Source of the DNA: Cellulomonas sp. SLBN-39
GTDB taxonomy: Bacteria; Actinomycetota; Actinomycetes; Actinomycetales; Cellulomonadaceae
DNA length: 64,000 nucleotides
Assembly: GCF_006715865.1 (NCBI RefSeq)
Contig: NZ_VFOA01000001.1
Coordinates: forward strand, 2,914,001-2,978,000
Reading direction: 5' to 3'
The notes below the pieces were generated by a model. It made no database searches. It was not told the DNA's origin and worked only from the letters and a program-made list of their open reading frames with translations. Both the position numbers and the translations under genes were made by a program. Shown here in pieces: positions 33,170 through 42,675 of this stretch (within the stretch, counting starts at the first letter, position 1; every line of letters starts with the position of its first letter).

Positions 33170-33616
33170 TCACAGGTCGGGGGAGCCCGCCGTGGCGGGG
33201 ACGTGCGCGCCGTGCCCCGCGGCCCGCAGCGCGTCCCGCAGCCGCTCTGCCGCGGCGTCGAGGTCCGCGGCCGGCACGTCGGCGCGGGCGTTGGCGAACG
33301 TGAGGCTGGACTCGTCCCACGCGGGCAGCACGTGCAGGTGCAGGTGCGGCACCTCGAACCCGGCGACGAGCAGCGCCGCACGCGGTGCGTCCCACGCGGC
33401 CTGCTGGGCCCGGCCGACGGTCTTGGCCACGACCACCAGGTGCGCGAGCAGGTCGTCGGGGGCGTCGGTGAGCTGGTCGACCTCGGCGCGCGGCACGACC
33501 AGCGTGTGCCCGTCGGTGATGGGCGCGATGGTGGTGAACGCGACGGCCCGGTCGTCCGACCAGACGAAGCGCCCGGGGATCTCGCCGTCGATGATGCGCG
33601 TGAACAGCGTGGTCAT
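33170..33616 (-). CDS. HIT-family nucleotide-binding protein
   Basis: A 148-residue histidine-triad protein with the motif HLHLHVLP (His 91, 93 and 95) and the N-terminal FTRIIDGEIPGRFVWSDDRAVAF. HIT proteins hydrolyse or transfer nucleoside monophosphates, for example adenosine-5'-phosphoramidates. The ATG at 33616 has TAGCGT six bases upstream (33628-33623), which suggests a leaderless message. nhaA lies 31 bases downstream on the same strand. Confidence 0.92.
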   Translation of the reverse strand: MTTLFTRIIDGEIPGRFVWSDDRAVAFTTIAPITDGHTLVVPRAEVDQLTDAPDDLLAHLVVVAKTVGRAQQAAWDAPRAALLVAGFEVPHLHLHVLPAWDESSLTFANARADVPAADLDAAAERLRDALRAAGHGAHVPATAGSPDL

Positions 33617-33743
33617 GGGCCCACGCTACTGCCGCAGGACGCCGGTGGTCGCGGAGCGCCCGGGCGGCGCCGGCCGGGTGCTGAATCGTTTAGGTCGTGG
33701 ACCGGGGTGGTTGCCGGACGCCGCGAACCGGTAGGAAACGGGT

Positions 33744-34559
33744 GTGCTCCCCTCCACCACACCCGCCCCCTCCGCCGCGCGGACCACGTCAGCGCCCACC
33801 CGTCGCGCCCGGCCCGCCGTCGGCGCCCTCGCCGCCGTGCTCGCGCTGGCGGCGCTCACCGCCTGCTCCTCCGACACCCCGCCCGATCCCGAGGCCGTGC
33901 CCACGAGCGCGACCACCACGCTCGCGGCCGCGCCCGTCGAGCTCACCCCGACCGACCCCGACGCCTGCCTCGCGGAGGGCGTCGCCGCCGCCGACGTCGG
34001 CGAGGACCTCGCCGCCACGCACGTGGCGTGGGCGGGCTCGGGCACCCGCGGCGTCGTCCTGTCGCCGCAGGACGGCGGCGACGTGTGCCAGTGGGCCGAC
34101 GAGCTGGTCCGGCTCGCGTCCCAGGGCTACCTCGTGGCCACGTTCACCTGGGGCGGTGCTGCGGAGGAGTCCGTGCGCGGCGCCGTCGACGTCCTGCGGG
34201 CCGCCGGCGCCCAGGACGTCGCGCTCGTCGGCGCGTCGATGGGCGGGGCCTGGTCGGCGGCCCTCGCGCAGGACCTCGACGCCGCCGCCGTCGTCGCGCT
34301 CAGCCCGCCCGCCGCCTTCGGCGACCTCGACGCGACGGCCGCGTCGCACGGGTACACCGGTCCGATCGTCGTGGTCGCCTCCGCGGACGACGGCGACGTG
34401 CCGGCCGCGCAGAGCATGCAGGTCGCCCCGCTCGACGACCCCGACGCCTACGTCGAGCTGAGCGGGTCCGCGCACGGCGTCGCGCTCCTGGACGGCGAGC
34501 ACGCCGACCAGGTCCGCGACATCATCGACGAGACGCTGGCCGCCGGCTTCGGCGGCTGA
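33744..34559 (+). CDS. Lipoprotein with alpha/beta-hydrolase fold
   Basis: A 271-residue exported lipoprotein. The signal has a basic n-region (TRRARPAVG), a hydrophobic core and the lipobox LTAC (Cys at about 41). The mature part looks like an alpha/beta hydrolase: nucleophile elbow GASMGG with Ser near 168, an Asp in VVVASADDGDVP, and His in GSAHGVALLDG. It may cleave esters at the cell surface; the substrate is unknown. The GTG at 33744 is six bases after TAGGAA, a weak -10. It converges with the NYN gene across a strong terminator. Confidence 0.8.
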   Translation: MLPSTTPAPSAARTTSAPTRRARPAVGALAAVLALAALTACSSDTPPDPEAVPTSATTTLAAAPVELTPTDPDACLAEGVAAADVGEDLAATHVAWAGSGTRGVVLSPQDGGDVCQWADELVRLASQGYLVATFTWGGAAEESVRGAVDVLRAAGAQDVALVGASMGGAWSAALAQDLDAAAVVALSPPAAFGDLDATAASHGYTGPIVVVASADDGDVPAAQSMQVAPLDDPDAYVELSGSAHGVALLDGEHADQVRDIIDETLAAGFGG

Positions 34560-34565
34560 CCGTGG

Positions 34566-34611
34566 ACCGGCACCGGGCTGCGCGCCCTGGAGCGTGCAGC
34601 CCGGTGCCGGT
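34566..34611. terminator. Bidirectional terminator
   Basis: A perfect 16-bp stem (ACCGGCACCGGGCTGC / GCAGCCCGGTGCCGGT) with a 14-base loop fills the gap between two convergent genes. Confidence 0.75.
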
Positions 34612-34625
34612 GGGCCCGGCGGGCG

Positions 34626-35204
34626 TCAGAGGTAGCGGACGGGGTCGAACTCCTCGAGCGGGATGATCCGCAGCCGCGGCAGCTGCACGTTGAACGCCGC
34701 GACGTCCGTCTCCAGGTCGAACACGCTCAGGCCGCGGGACGTCAGCTGCGCGAGCTGCTGGCTGGTGAACTCCCGGAACGCCATGAGCCCGACCCGCCGG
34801 CCGCCGTCGACGAGCTGCTCGACCTCGGGGGCGAAGTCGCCGTCGTGGCTGGCCAGCAGCACGTCGCCGTCGCGCAGCGCGATCGCCTCGAGCGTGCGCT
34901 TGATGCCGATGTCGACGACCTTCTCGTACGACTCGCCCGACAGCGGGATCGGCACGAACCCGATGGCCGTGAGCGCCTGCACGAACGACATCGGCAGCGT
35001 GCCGTTGGACGCGTTGAGGAAGAACAGCGCCTTGACCGGCTGCCCCCACGTGCTCTGCGCGAAGCTCAGCACCCGCTCCCAGCGCGGCCGCTGCTCGGGC
35101 GTGGGCCGGCCGCCGAGGATCGACGAGCCGAGCGTGGCGTCGATGTTCTCCCCGTCGACGAGCAGGTAGGTCGTCCCGGTCCCCGGGGGCGCGGCGTCGC
35201 TCAT
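34626..35204 (-). CDS. NYN-domain protein (PIN-like ribonuclease fold)
   Basis: A 192-residue protein of the NYN family, a PIN-related fold. Acidic residues of the putative metal site are in LLVDGENIDATLG (about 14-26) and LLASHDGDFAPEVEQLVDGG (about 116-135). Relatives are thought to be RNases or RNA-binding proteins; no target is known. The ATG at 35204 has TACGCT exactly six bases upstream (35216-35211), so the message is probably leaderless. It is divergent from the MarR gene. Confidence 0.87.
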   Translation of the reverse strand: MSDAAPPGTGTTYLLVDGENIDATLGSSILGGRPTPEQRPRWERVLSFAQSTWGQPVKALFFLNASNGTLPMSFVQALTAIGFVPIPLSGESYEKVVDIGIKRTLEAIALRDGDVLLASHDGDFAPEVEQLVDGGRRVGLMAFREFTSQQLAQLTSRGLSVFDLETDVAAFNVQLPRLRIIPLEEFDPVRYL

Positions 35205-35365
35205 CCGGCCAGCGTAGACGCCGGGGCCCGCGCGGCGCCGGGCGACGGGCCTGCGACCTGCGGCGGTGGCATGATGCAGCGCGAGCCGGGGCGGCCGGCG
35301 CGGGTGGACCGGTCCCCGTGCGCGACCGGCCGACGGGCACCGGCACGGGCGGGGGGGGACGGGCG

Positions 35366-35884
35366 ATGGTCGACGACGGCGTCGCGGACGACCGGACGGC
35401 GCAGCCGCGGGCCGACGTGCGGCTGGCCGCCGAGGCGTGGGAGTCCCTGTTCCGCGCCCAGGTCGCGCTCATGCGCCGGTTCCAGGCCGACGACGTCTGG
35501 GGCGAGCTGAGCATCCAGGAGTACGACGTGCTGTTCACGCTCGCCCGTGCCCCGGAGGGCACGCTGCGCCCGCGCGACCTCGGCGAGGGCAGCCTGCTCA
35601 CCCAGCCGAGCCTGTCCCGGCTCGTCGACCGGCTCGAGGCGGCCGGGCTGGTGACGCGCGCGCCCGTGGCGGGGGACCGGCGCGGACGGGCCGTCCGGCT
35701 GACGGACGCGGGCCGGGCCGCGCAGCGCGAGATCGGCCGCCGGCACGTGCGCTCCATCGACCACCTCGTGGGCGGCGCGCTCGACGCCGACGAGCTGACC
35801 ACGCTGCGCCGGCTGTGCGACAAGCTGCGGGCCGCCCAGCCGCACCTGGTCGACCCCGTGGCGGCGCCCGGGCGCGCCGGCTGA
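35366..35884 (+). CDS. MarR-family transcriptional regulator
   Basis: A 172-residue winged-helix regulator. It shows helix ESLFRAQVALMRRFQADDVW, then the DNA-binding domain LSIQEYDVLFTLARAPEGTLRPRDLGEGSLLTQPSLSRLVDRLEAAGLV, and the wing VAGDRRGRAVRLTDAGR. ATG 35366 is chosen. A run of eight G (35351-35358) sits seven bases before it and may be part of the ribosome-binding site. No ligand or target gene is obvious; the divergent NYN gene is a candidate. Confidence 0.88.
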   Translation: MVDDGVADDRTAQPRADVRLAAEAWESLFRAQVALMRRFQADDVWGELSIQEYDVLFTLARAPEGTLRPRDLGEGSLLTQPSLSRLVDRLEAAGLVTRAPVAGDRRGRAVRLTDAGRAAQREIGRRHVRSIDHLVGGALDADELTTLRRLCDKLRAAQPHLVDPVAAPGRAG

Positions 35885-36030
35885 CCGACCCCACCTCCTG
35901 CCGGGCCCGGCCGGTCGGTGACCTGCGGCACCTCAGGACCTCGGGCCCACCCCTGCCGGACGGGTGACGGCGACGATGGTGAGACGTCGCACCCGCGGCG
36001 GCCACCGATCGCACACCGAGGAGGGGACGG

Positions 36031-36552
36031 ATGCGGATCCTGCTCGCCGTGGCCTCGCGCCACCAGGGGACCTGGGAGATCGGCGAGGTGATGGCCGGGG
36101 TGCTCGCCGGCCGTGGCCACGTCGTGGACCAGCGCGCGCCCGAAGACGTCCCGTCGCTCGACGGGTACGACGCCGTGCTGCTCGGCTCCGCGGTGTACGT
36201 CGCGCACTGGCTGCCGGCCGCCCGGCACCTCGCCGACGCGTTCGCCGACGAGCTGCGCGCCCGGCCGGTGTGGATCTTCTCGTCCGGCCTGGCCACCCAG
36301 CCCGCCAACTCGGCGAACTCCCCGCTCGAGATCGCCGCGCTGCGCGAACGGATCGGCGCCCGCGGGCACCGCTCGTTCCGCGGGCGGCTGGACCGTGCGG
36401 CGCTGACGTTCGCCGAGCGCGCCATCATCGCCGGCGGACGCGCCAAGGAGGGCGACCACCGCGACATGGCGGCGGTCGCGACGTGGGCGACGCAGATCGG
36501 CGAGGAGCTGGACCTGCTCGCGGCGACGCCGGCGACGCCCGCCCGCGTCTGA
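36031..36552 (+). CDS. Flavodoxin-domain protein (HemG-like)
   Basis: A 173-residue protein of the flavodoxin_5 type, which includes the menaquinone-dependent protoporphyrinogen dehydrogenase HemG. It shows the flavin-phosphate loop VASRHQGTWEIGEVMA, the LLGSAVYVAHWLPAA segment and WIFSSGL. A strong ribosome-binding site, GAGGAGGGG, precedes the ATG. The haem genes hemH and hemQ lie about 1.1 kb downstream on the same strand, but this organism should use the coproporphyrin route with CgoX, so a role in haem synthesis is not proven. Confidence 0.8.
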   Translation: MRILLAVASRHQGTWEIGEVMAGVLAGRGHVVDQRAPEDVPSLDGYDAVLLGSAVYVAHWLPAARHLADAFADELRARPVWIFSSGLATQPANSANSPLEIAALRERIGARGHRSFRGRLDRAALTFAERAIIAGGRAKEGDHRDMAAVATWATQIGEELDLLAATPATPARV

Positions 36553-36579
36553 CGCGGGCCCCGGCCGTGCCCGCCGCCG

Positions 36580-37440
36580 TCAGGCGGGCGCGGGTGCGGC
36601 CAGCCGCAGCGCGCGCAGCTCGGCCTCGACCGCCCGCATGCGCGGGCGCTGCGCCGGGTCCTGCCGGGTCATGGCCCGCAGCAGGCGCGCCCAGTCGGGG
36701 TCGACCGACGGCGGCACCTGCGGCCCGTGCAGCAGGCGCGCCACGGACGTGCTGATCGGGTCGCCGGGGTAGGCCCGGTCGCCCGTGAGGCACTCGAGGA
36801 GCACCAGGCCGAGGGAGTAGACGTCGCTGCCCGGGCCGATGTCCAGCCCGAGCGCCTGCTCGGGGGACTGGTACGACGCGGTCGCGCTGGCGCTCGCGGT
36901 CCCGCCGTGCGACGCGGCGATGCCGAAGTCGGCGACCACCACGGGCACGCGCGGCGCGTCCCGGTGGCCCGACGGGGCGGTGCGGGACGAGACGAGCACG
37001 TTCGACGGCTTGACGTCGCGGTGCACCACACCGGCCGCGTGCGCGTGCCCGAGGCCCTGCGCGACCTGCCGGCCGATGTCGGCTGCCGTCGCGGCGTCGG
37101 TCGGGCCCTCGGCGAGCAGCTCGCGCAGCGTCCGGCCCTCGACGAGCTCCATGACGAGGAACGCCACCGGGCCGGTGCCGTCGAGGACGTCGGCACCCAC
37201 GTCGAGCAGCGCGACCAGCGTCGGGTGCGTGAGCTCGGCGAGCACCCGCGCCTCCTGGGCGTAGCGGCGCACCTGCTCCGGCGTGGCGTCGTCGAGCCGG
37301 AAGATCTTCACCGCGACGGGGCGGTCCAGGCGGGTGTCGACGCCGCGGAACACCTGTGCGGAGCCGCCCTCGCCGAGGCGCGGGCCCAGCACGTACCGGT
37401 GCGCGAGCTCGGGGGCGGCGTGCCGGCCGCGGCCGCTCAC
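36580..37440 (-). CDS. Serine/threonine protein kinase
   Basis: A 286-residue soluble Hanks-type kinase consisting almost only of the catalytic domain. Visible motifs are the glycine loop GPRLGEGGSAQVFRG, VAVKIF (Lys), VHRDVKPSNVLVS, ADFGIAASHGG and TASYQSPEQA, followed by the C-lobe. There is no transmembrane segment or PASTA repeat, unlike PknB. The GTG at 37440 has AAGGA upstream. Its substrates are unknown. It is divergent from the ferrochelatase gene across 222 bp. Confidence 0.9.
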   Translation of the reverse strand: MSGRGRHAAPELAHRYVLGPRLGEGGSAQVFRGVDTRLDRPVAVKIFRLDDATPEQVRRYAQEARVLAELTHPTLVALLDVGADVLDGTGPVAFLVMELVEGRTLRELLAEGPTDAATAADIGRQVAQGLGHAHAAGVVHRDVKPSNVLVSSRTAPSGHRDAPRVPVVVADFGIAASHGGTASASATASYQSPEQALGLDIGPGSDVYSLGLVLLECLTGDRAYPGDPISTSVARLLHGPQVPPSVDPDWARLLRAMTRQDPAQRPRMRAVEAELRALRLAAPAPA

Positions 37441-37662
37441 GGGCGGTCCTTGGTCATCGTCTGCACGTCCTCGCAGGGGGCTGTCAGGGGGCGGTCAGGG
37501 GGCGTCTCGACGGTAGGGCGGGTGCGGACCGGTCGCACGCCGGGGCGCGTCGGTGCTGGTCAGGCGTCCGGGAGGGAGATGACACGGCGTCGGGTCAACG
37601 TCACTGCGGCGGGGTGCGTGCTCCGGTCGGCCGGTACGCGCCAGCGGTGCGATGATCGTCGG

Positions 37663-38838
37663 GTGTCCGTGACGCCCCCCACCACGACCACCGCCACCGC
37701 CGACGCGCTCGCCCCGTACGACGCCGTCCTGCTCGCCTCGTTCGGCGGACCGAACGGTCACGACGACGTGATGCCGTTCCTCCGCAACGTGACCGCGGGC
37801 AAGGGCATCCCGGACGAGCGCCTGGCCGTGGTCGCCGAGCACTACCACCACTTCGGCGGTGCCAGCCCGATCAACGGACAGAACCTCGCCCTGCGGGCGG
37901 CCCTGGTCGACGAGCTGGCCCGACGCGGGATCGACGTGCCCGTGCTGTGGGGCAACCGCAACTGGGAGCCGTACACCGCCGACGCGCTCGCGCAGGCGCA
38001 CGCCGACGGGGCCCGCCGCGTGCTCGCGCTCGTCACCAGCGCGTACTCCTCCTACTCGGGCTGCCGCCAGTACCGCGAGCACTTCTGGTCGTCCCTCGAG
38101 GAGGTCGGTGCCCAGGTCGGCAGCGCACCCGGGGAGCACCCGCTCGAGATCGACAAGGTGCGCTCCTACTTCAACCACCCGGGGTTCGTCGAGGCCGGCA
38201 CCGACGCCGTCGTCGAGGCCTACGGGCAGGTGGACCCCGCCGCGGACTGGCCCCGGCTGCTGTTCGTCACGCACTCGATCCCCGACACGATGGAGGAGGC
38301 CTCGCAGGTCGCCGGAGCCTCCTACCGCGCCCAGCACCTGGACGTGGCGCGCTCGATCGCCGCCGCGGCCACGCGTCGCCTCGGCCGGCCGCTGGAGTGG
38401 GACCTCGTGTACTGCTCCCGCTCCGGCCCGCCCCACCAGCCGTGGCTCGAGCCGGATGTCAACGACCACCTGCGGGCCCTGCACGCCGCCGGCACCACGT
38501 CGGTCGTGATGGCGCCGATCGGCTTCGTCTCCGACCACATGGAGGTGGCCTTCGACCTCGACACCGAGGCGATGGCGACGGCGGCCGAGCTCGGCGTCCA
38601 CGCGGTGCGGGCCGGGACGGTCGGCACCCGGGAGCCGTTCGTGCGGGGCCTGGTCGACCTGCTGCTGGAGCGCGCTGCGACCCGTCGCGCCCTCGACGCC
38701 GGTGCCGAGCCGGTCCGCGGCGCGACCGTCGGCGACCTGCCGCCGTTCCGGTCGGTCTGCGCCCCCGGGTGCTGCCGCCAGCGCGCCGGCGTCGACTCCG
38801 GCGTCCTGGCCGCGTGCTCGGCCGACCCCGCGTCCTGA
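37663..38838 (+). CDS. hemH: Ferrochelatase (coproporphyrin III type, CpfC)
   Basis: A 391-residue enzyme that inserts ferrous iron into coproporphyrin III in the actinobacterial haem route. Family motifs include [43 protein letters not shown] and VTHSIPDTM. The C-terminus has SVCAPGCC; with the Cys in SGCRQYR this could hold a 2Fe-2S cluster as in other actinobacterial ferrochelatases, but the C-x3-CC spacing differs from the mycobacterial pattern I recall. GTG 37663 has GATGAT six bases before it and no clear ribosome-binding site. hemQ follows after 56 bases. Confidence 0.92.
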   Translation: MSVTPPTTTTATADALAPYDAVLLASFGGPNGHDDVMPFLRNVTAGKGIPDERLAVVAEHYHHFGGASPINGQNLALRAALVDELARRGIDVPVLWGNRNWEPYTADALAQAHADGARRVLALVTSAYSSYSGCRQYREHFWSSLEEVGAQVGSAPGEHPLEIDKVRSYFNHPGFVEAGTDAVVEAYGQVDPAADWPRLLFVTHSIPDTMEEASQVAGASYRAQHLDVARSIAAAATRRLGRPLEWDLVYCSRSGPPHQPWLEPDVNDHLRALHAAGTTSVVMAPIGFVSDHMEVAFDLDTEAMATAAELGVHAVRAGTVGTREPFVRGLVDLLLERAATRRALDAGAEPVRGATVGDLPPFRSVCAPGCCRQRAGVDSGVLAACSADPAS

Positions 38839-38894
38839 CGCACCCGCCCCACCCGGGACGCCACGTGCGCCCGACCCCACCGAAGGAGCCCGCT

Positions 38895-39593
38895 GTGACC
38901 ACGCCCGACGCCGAGGCGCTGAACGCGACCGTCCGCTACACGATGTGGACGGTCCTCGCCCTCGCGCAGCCGCTGCCCGCCGACGACGACGCGCGTGACG
39001 CGGCCGTCGCCGACGCCCTGGCGGCCGTCACGTCGGACCCGGGCCTGGTGGTGCGCGGCTGGTACGACGTCTCGGGGCTGCGGGCGGACGCCGACCTCAT
39101 GGTGTGGTGGCACGCAGAGACGGTCGAGCAGGTCCAGGGCGCGTACCAGCGCCTGCGGGCCAGCGGGCTCGGTGCGCACCTGACGCCCGTGTGGTCGGTC
39201 GTCGGCCTGCACCGCCCGGCGGAGTTCAACCGCGGGCACGTGCCGGCGTTCCTCGCCGGGGAGCCCGCCGGGGACTACATCTGCGTCTACCCCTTCGTCC
39301 GGTCGTACGACTGGTACGTGCTGCCCGAGGCGGAGCGTCGGGAGATGCTCGTCGAGCACGGGCACGCCGCCCGTGACTACGCCGACGTGCGCGCCAACAC
39401 CGTCGCGTCGTTCGCGCTCGGCGACTACGAGTGGATCCTGGCGTTCGAGGCGCCCGAGCTGCACCGGATCGTCGACCTCATGCGCGAGCTGCGGAACACG
39501 AAGGCCCGCCTGCACGTGCGCGAGGAGCTGCCCTTCTACACCGGCCCACGGACGACCCTCGAGGCGTGGGCCGCGACCCTGCCGCGCGCCTGA
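38895..39593 (+). CDS. hemQ: Coproheme decarboxylase (HemQ/ChdC)
   Basis: A 232-residue chlorite-dismutase-fold enzyme that converts coproheme to haem b with hydrogen peroxide. Conserved parts are [22 protein letters not shown], the catalytic Tyr in [17 protein letters not shown], and the haem-ligand region [14 protein letters not shown]. The GTG at 38895 has AAGGAG six bases upstream. Together with the preceding ferrochelatase it forms the last two steps of the coproporphyrin-dependent pathway. Confidence 0.93.
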   Translation: MTTPDAEALNATVRYTMWTVLALAQPLPADDDARDAAVADALAAVTSDPGLVVRGWYDVSGLRADADLMVWWHAETVEQVQGAYQRLRASGLGAHLTPVWSVVGLHRPAEFNRGHVPAFLAGEPAGDYICVYPFVRSYDWYVLPEAERREMLVEHGHAARDYADVRANTVASFALGDYEWILAFEAPELHRIVDLMRELRNTKARLHVREELPFYTGPRTTLEAWAATLPRA

Positions 39594-39632
39594 CGCCCTG
39601 CGACCCGGGCGCCGCCGGGGGATGATCGGGGC

Positions 39633-40094
39633 ATGCCCGACGACGTGCACCCCCAGCGTCCCGCCGAGGACCCGACCGCCCGGCCGTACGACGAGCGGCC
39701 GGCAGGGGGCGGTCCGTCGCCCGCCGGGACGTGGGCCGTCGTCGAGGTCGCCGGGGCGGTCCCGCCTGCGCACGGGCCGCACGGGCACCCGTGGCTCACG
39801 TTCGACGGCGACGGGGTGCTCTTCGGCCACGCCGGCGTGAACCGGGTGCGCAGCACCTGGTCGCTCGACGGTGGTCGCCTGACGGTGGGCCCGGTCGTCC
39901 AGACGATGATGGCCGGGCCGGACGACGTCACGCGCAGCGAGGTCGCCCTCGTCGCGGCGCTCACCGCGGGCGGCACCCTCGAGCCGACCGACGACGGGCT
40001 CGCGCTGCGCGCCACGGACGGGACGACGCTCCTGCTGCGGCCCGCACCGCCCGGCACCGGGACGTCCGGAGGAGCGGGGCACGCGCTGCGCTGA
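39633..40094 (+). CDS. META-domain protein
   Basis: A 153-residue protein with one META/HslJ-like domain: GTWAVVEVAG at the start, PWLTFDGDGVLFGHAGVNRVRSTWSLDGGRLTVG, then VVQTMMAGPDDV. META domains are small beta-folds of unknown function, often in envelope or stress proteins. There is no signal peptide. The ATG at 39633 has GATGAT six bases upstream. It ends 26 bases before the convergent glutamate dehydrogenase gene. Confidence 0.8.
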   Translation: MPDDVHPQRPAEDPTARPYDERPAGGGPSPAGTWAVVEVAGAVPPAHGPHGHPWLTFDGDGVLFGHAGVNRVRSTWSLDGGRLTVGPVVQTMMAGPDDVTRSEVALVAALTAGGTLEPTDDGLALRATDGTTLLLRPAPPGTGTSGGAGHALR

Positions 40095-40120
40095 CGCGCA
40101 GGCGTGGCCTCACGGGACCG

Positions 40121-41377
40121 TCAGGGGTACAGGCCGCGGATCAGGTGCGCCTCGGCGACGCGTCGCACGCCGATCGTCAGGGCCGCCTCGCGCAGGCTCA
40201 CCTGCTCGGCCCGCGCCAGCTCGCTGACCGCGCGGTACGAGGCGAGCATCCGCTGCTCCAGGCGCTCCGCGATCTCCTGCGCGGTCCACCAGTACGCCTG
40301 GTTGGCCTGCACCCACTCGAAGTAGCTGACGACCACGCCGCCGGCGTTCGCGAGGATGTCCGGAACCACGACCACGCCCCGGTCGGCGAGCACCCGGTCG
40401 CCCTCGGTCGTCGTCGGGCCGTTGGCACCCTCGACGACCCACCGGGCCTTGACGCGTGCCGCGCTGTCCGCGTCGAGGACGCCCTCCACCGCCGCGGGCA
40501 CCAGCACGTCGACGTCGAGGGCCAGCAGCGCGGCGTTGTCGACCGCGTCCGCGTCGCCGAACCCCACGACCGACCCCGTGCGGCTCACGTGCTCCAGCAG
40601 CGCGGGCACGTCGAGGCCGTCGGCGCGGTGCACGCCTCCGCGCTCGTCGCTGACCGCGACCACGCGCGTGCCGGCCTCGTGCAGCAGCCGGGTGGCGTGC
40701 GAGCCGACCTTCCCGAACCCCTGCACCGCGGCCGTGACCTCGGAGAGCTCGACGCCCGCGTCGGCGAGGGTGGCCCGGGCGGCGTGCACGACACCCTGCG
40801 ACGTCGCGGTCGGGCGTCCCAGCGACCCGCCCACGGCCAGGGGCTTGCCGGTCGTCACGGCGGGGATGGTGAAGCCCTGGTTCACGGAGTAGGTGTCCAT
40901 CACCCAGGCCATCGTGCGCTCGTCGGTCCCGATGTCGGGGGCCATGATGTCCTTCTCCGGCCCGATCATCGACGAGATCTCGCTGGTGTACCGGCGCGTG
41001 ACCCGCTCCAGCTCGGCCGGCGAGTACGCGTGGGGGTCGATGGTCACGCCACCCTTCGCGCCGCCGTACGGCACGTCGACGACCGCGCACTTCCACGTCA
41101 TCCACATGGCGAGCGCGCGGACCTCGTCGATGTCGACGCCCGGCGCGTACCGCAGGCCGCCCTTGCCGGGCCCGCGGCTGATGTTGTGCTGCACGCGGTA
41201 GCCGGTGAAGACCTCGACGCCGCCGCCGTCGCGCCGCAGCGGCACCGCGACGCGCATCTCGCGCCGCGGGGTCGCGAGGACCTCGTGCAGCCCGGCGTCG
41301 TAGCCGAGGATCTCGACGGCCCGGGCGAGCTGGGCCTGGGCGGTGAGCAGCGGGGCGTCGGGGTCCACGTCGGGCAT
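40121..41377 (-). CDS. Glutamate dehydrogenase (Glu/Leu/Phe/Val family)
   Basis: A 418-residue enzyme that interconverts glutamate and 2-oxoglutarate plus ammonium. Substrate- and catalytic-site motifs are GGLRYAPGVDIDEVRALAMWMTWKCAVVDVPYGGAKGGV (substrate Lys residues) and MAPDIGTDERTMAWVMDTY, with the NAD fold AAVQGFGKVGSHATRLL. The length fits the small hexameric class. ATG 41377 is chosen because CAGGGT lies seven bases before it; a GTG nine bases upstream (41386) overlaps this box. Neighbours do not suggest a pathway. Confidence 0.9.
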   Translation of the reverse strand: MPDVDPDAPLLTAQAQLARAVEILGYDAGLHEVLATPRREMRVAVPLRRDGGGVEVFTGYRVQHNISRGPGKGGLRYAPGVDIDEVRALAMWMTWKCAVVDVPYGGAKGGVTIDPHAYSPAELERVTRRYTSEISSMIGPEKDIMAPDIGTDERTMAWVMDTYSVNQGFTIPAVTTGKPLAVGGSLGRPTATSQGVVHAARATLADAGVELSEVTAAVQGFGKVGSHATRLLHEAGTRVVAVSDERGGVHRADGLDVPALLEHVSRTGSVVGFGDADAVDNAALLALDVDVLVPAAVEGVLDADSAARVKARWVVEGANGPTTTEGDRVLADRGVVVVPDILANAGGVVVSYFEWVQANQAYWWTAQEIAERLEQRMLASYRAVSELARAEQVSLREAALTIGVRRVAEAHLIRGLYP

Positions 41378-41494
41378 GGCGTCCACCCTGGCACGCGATC
41401 GACGCGCGCGCGCCCCGATCGGCGTCGCTCGGACGTCCCGGTCCCGACGGGCGGGACGCGCGGGCGCACCCGCCCCGGTCGGTGGACGTCCTGG

Positions 41495-42535
41495 TCAGGC
41501 GGACGAGCGCACCACGAGCTCGGGGGCGAAGATCTGCGGGGCGCTCGGCGGGGCGCCGTTGAGCTGGTCGAGCAGGCGCGCACCGGCGGCACGGGCCATG
41601 GCGACCACGGGCTGGATCACGGTCGTCAGCGGGGGTGTCGTGGACGCGGAGACGCCCAGGTTGTCGTAGCCGACGACCGCGATGTCGCCGGGGACGTCCT
41701 TGCCGAGCTCGGTCAGCGCGCGCAGCGCCCCGGCGGCCATGAGGTCGGACGCGACGAAGATGCCGTCCGTCTCCGGGTGCGCGGCGATCAGCGCGCGGGT
41801 GGCGTCCGCCCCGGAGGAGATCGTGAAGTCGCCCTGCACGACCGCGGAGTCGTCGAGGCCAGCGTCGCTCATCGCGCGGCGCCACCCCAGCAGACGGTCG
41901 ATGCCGGCGGACATGTCCTGCGGCCCGGCGACCGTCGCGATGTGCCGGCAGCCGCGGTCCACGAGGTGCTGCGTGGCCAGTCGCCCGCCCTCGGCGTTGT
42001 CGGTGTCGACGTACTGGACGTCGTCGTCGGGCGCGGACAGCGGTCGGCCGACGAACACGTTCGGCACGCGGGACGTGAGCAGCGCCTGGTCGAGCGCGTC
42101 GTCCCGGTGGTGCGAGACGACGATCGCGCCGTCGACGTGCCCGTTGCGCAGGTACCTGATCGTGCGGTCGCTCTCGCCGGGGCGGGCGATGACCAGCACC
42201 ACCTGGATGTCGGAGTCCGCGAACGCCGTGCTCAGCCCGTTGAGGGTGCCGGCGAAGAAGGGGTCGGAGAGCACGCGCTCGTCGGGCTCGGGCACCACCA
42301 GGGCGATCGAGTCCGTGCGACGGGTCACGAGGGACCGTGCGGCGCGGTTGGGGGTGTAGCCGAGGTCGGCGACGGCGGCCGCGACGGCCGCGAGCGCCTC
42401 GGGCGAGACGCGCAGCCCGCCGTTGATCGCGCGCGAGGCGGTCGACCGGGACACGCCCGCACGCTCGGCGACCTCCTCGAGCGTGGGCGCTGCGGGACGG
42501 ACGCGCTCGGCGCGTACCGGGATGCTGTCGACCAC
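41495..42535 (-). CDS. LacI-family regulator, CebR/CelR-like
   Basis: A 346-residue repressor: N-terminal HTH (PTLEEVAERAGVSRSTASRAING, about 15-37), hinge YTPNRAARSLVTRRTDSIALV, then the sugar-binding core. The hinge is very like the CelR/CebR cellobiose repressors of Thermobifida and Streptomyces. It lies downstream of the binding-protein/permease operon, after a strong terminator, and may have its own promoter (-10 TACCCT, 42612-42607). GGAGG lies about 12 bases before the GTG start. Three CebR-like operators lie before the transport operon, so repression relieved by cellobiose is inferred. Confidence 0.88.
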   Translation of the reverse strand: MVDSIPVRAERVRPAAPTLEEVAERAGVSRSTASRAINGGLRVSPEALAAVAAAVADLGYTPNRAARSLVTRRTDSIALVVPEPDERVLSDPFFAGTLNGLSTAFADSDIQVVLVIARPGESDRTIRYLRNGHVDGAIVVSHHRDDALDQALLTSRVPNVFVGRPLSAPDDDVQYVDTDNAEGGRLATQHLVDRGCRHIATVAGPQDMSAGIDRLLGWRRAMSDAGLDDSAVVQGDFTISSGADATRALIAAHPETDGIFVASDLMAAGALRALTELGKDVPGDIAVVGYDNLGVSASTTPPLTTVIQPVVAMARAAGARLLDQLNGAPPSAPQIFAPELVVRSSA

Positions 42536-42630
42536 CGTTGGTCTTCCCTCCTCGCTGCCCGGGGCAGCACGACGTGCGGCGGTGTTCGGCCGGGACCTCG
42601 TCGGCGAGGGTACCCGCACACCGTGGGGCT

Positions 42631-42669
42631 CACGGGGCCGGGCGTCCCTGGTGGACGCCCGGCCCCGTG
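42631..42669 (-). terminator. Terminator of the sugar ABC transporter operon
   Basis: A perfect 17-bp stem (left arm CACGGGGCCGGGCGTCC) with a five-base loop starts six bases after the stop of the last permease gene and separates the transport operon from the LacI gene. Confidence 0.8.
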
Positions 42670-42675
42670 GTCGCA

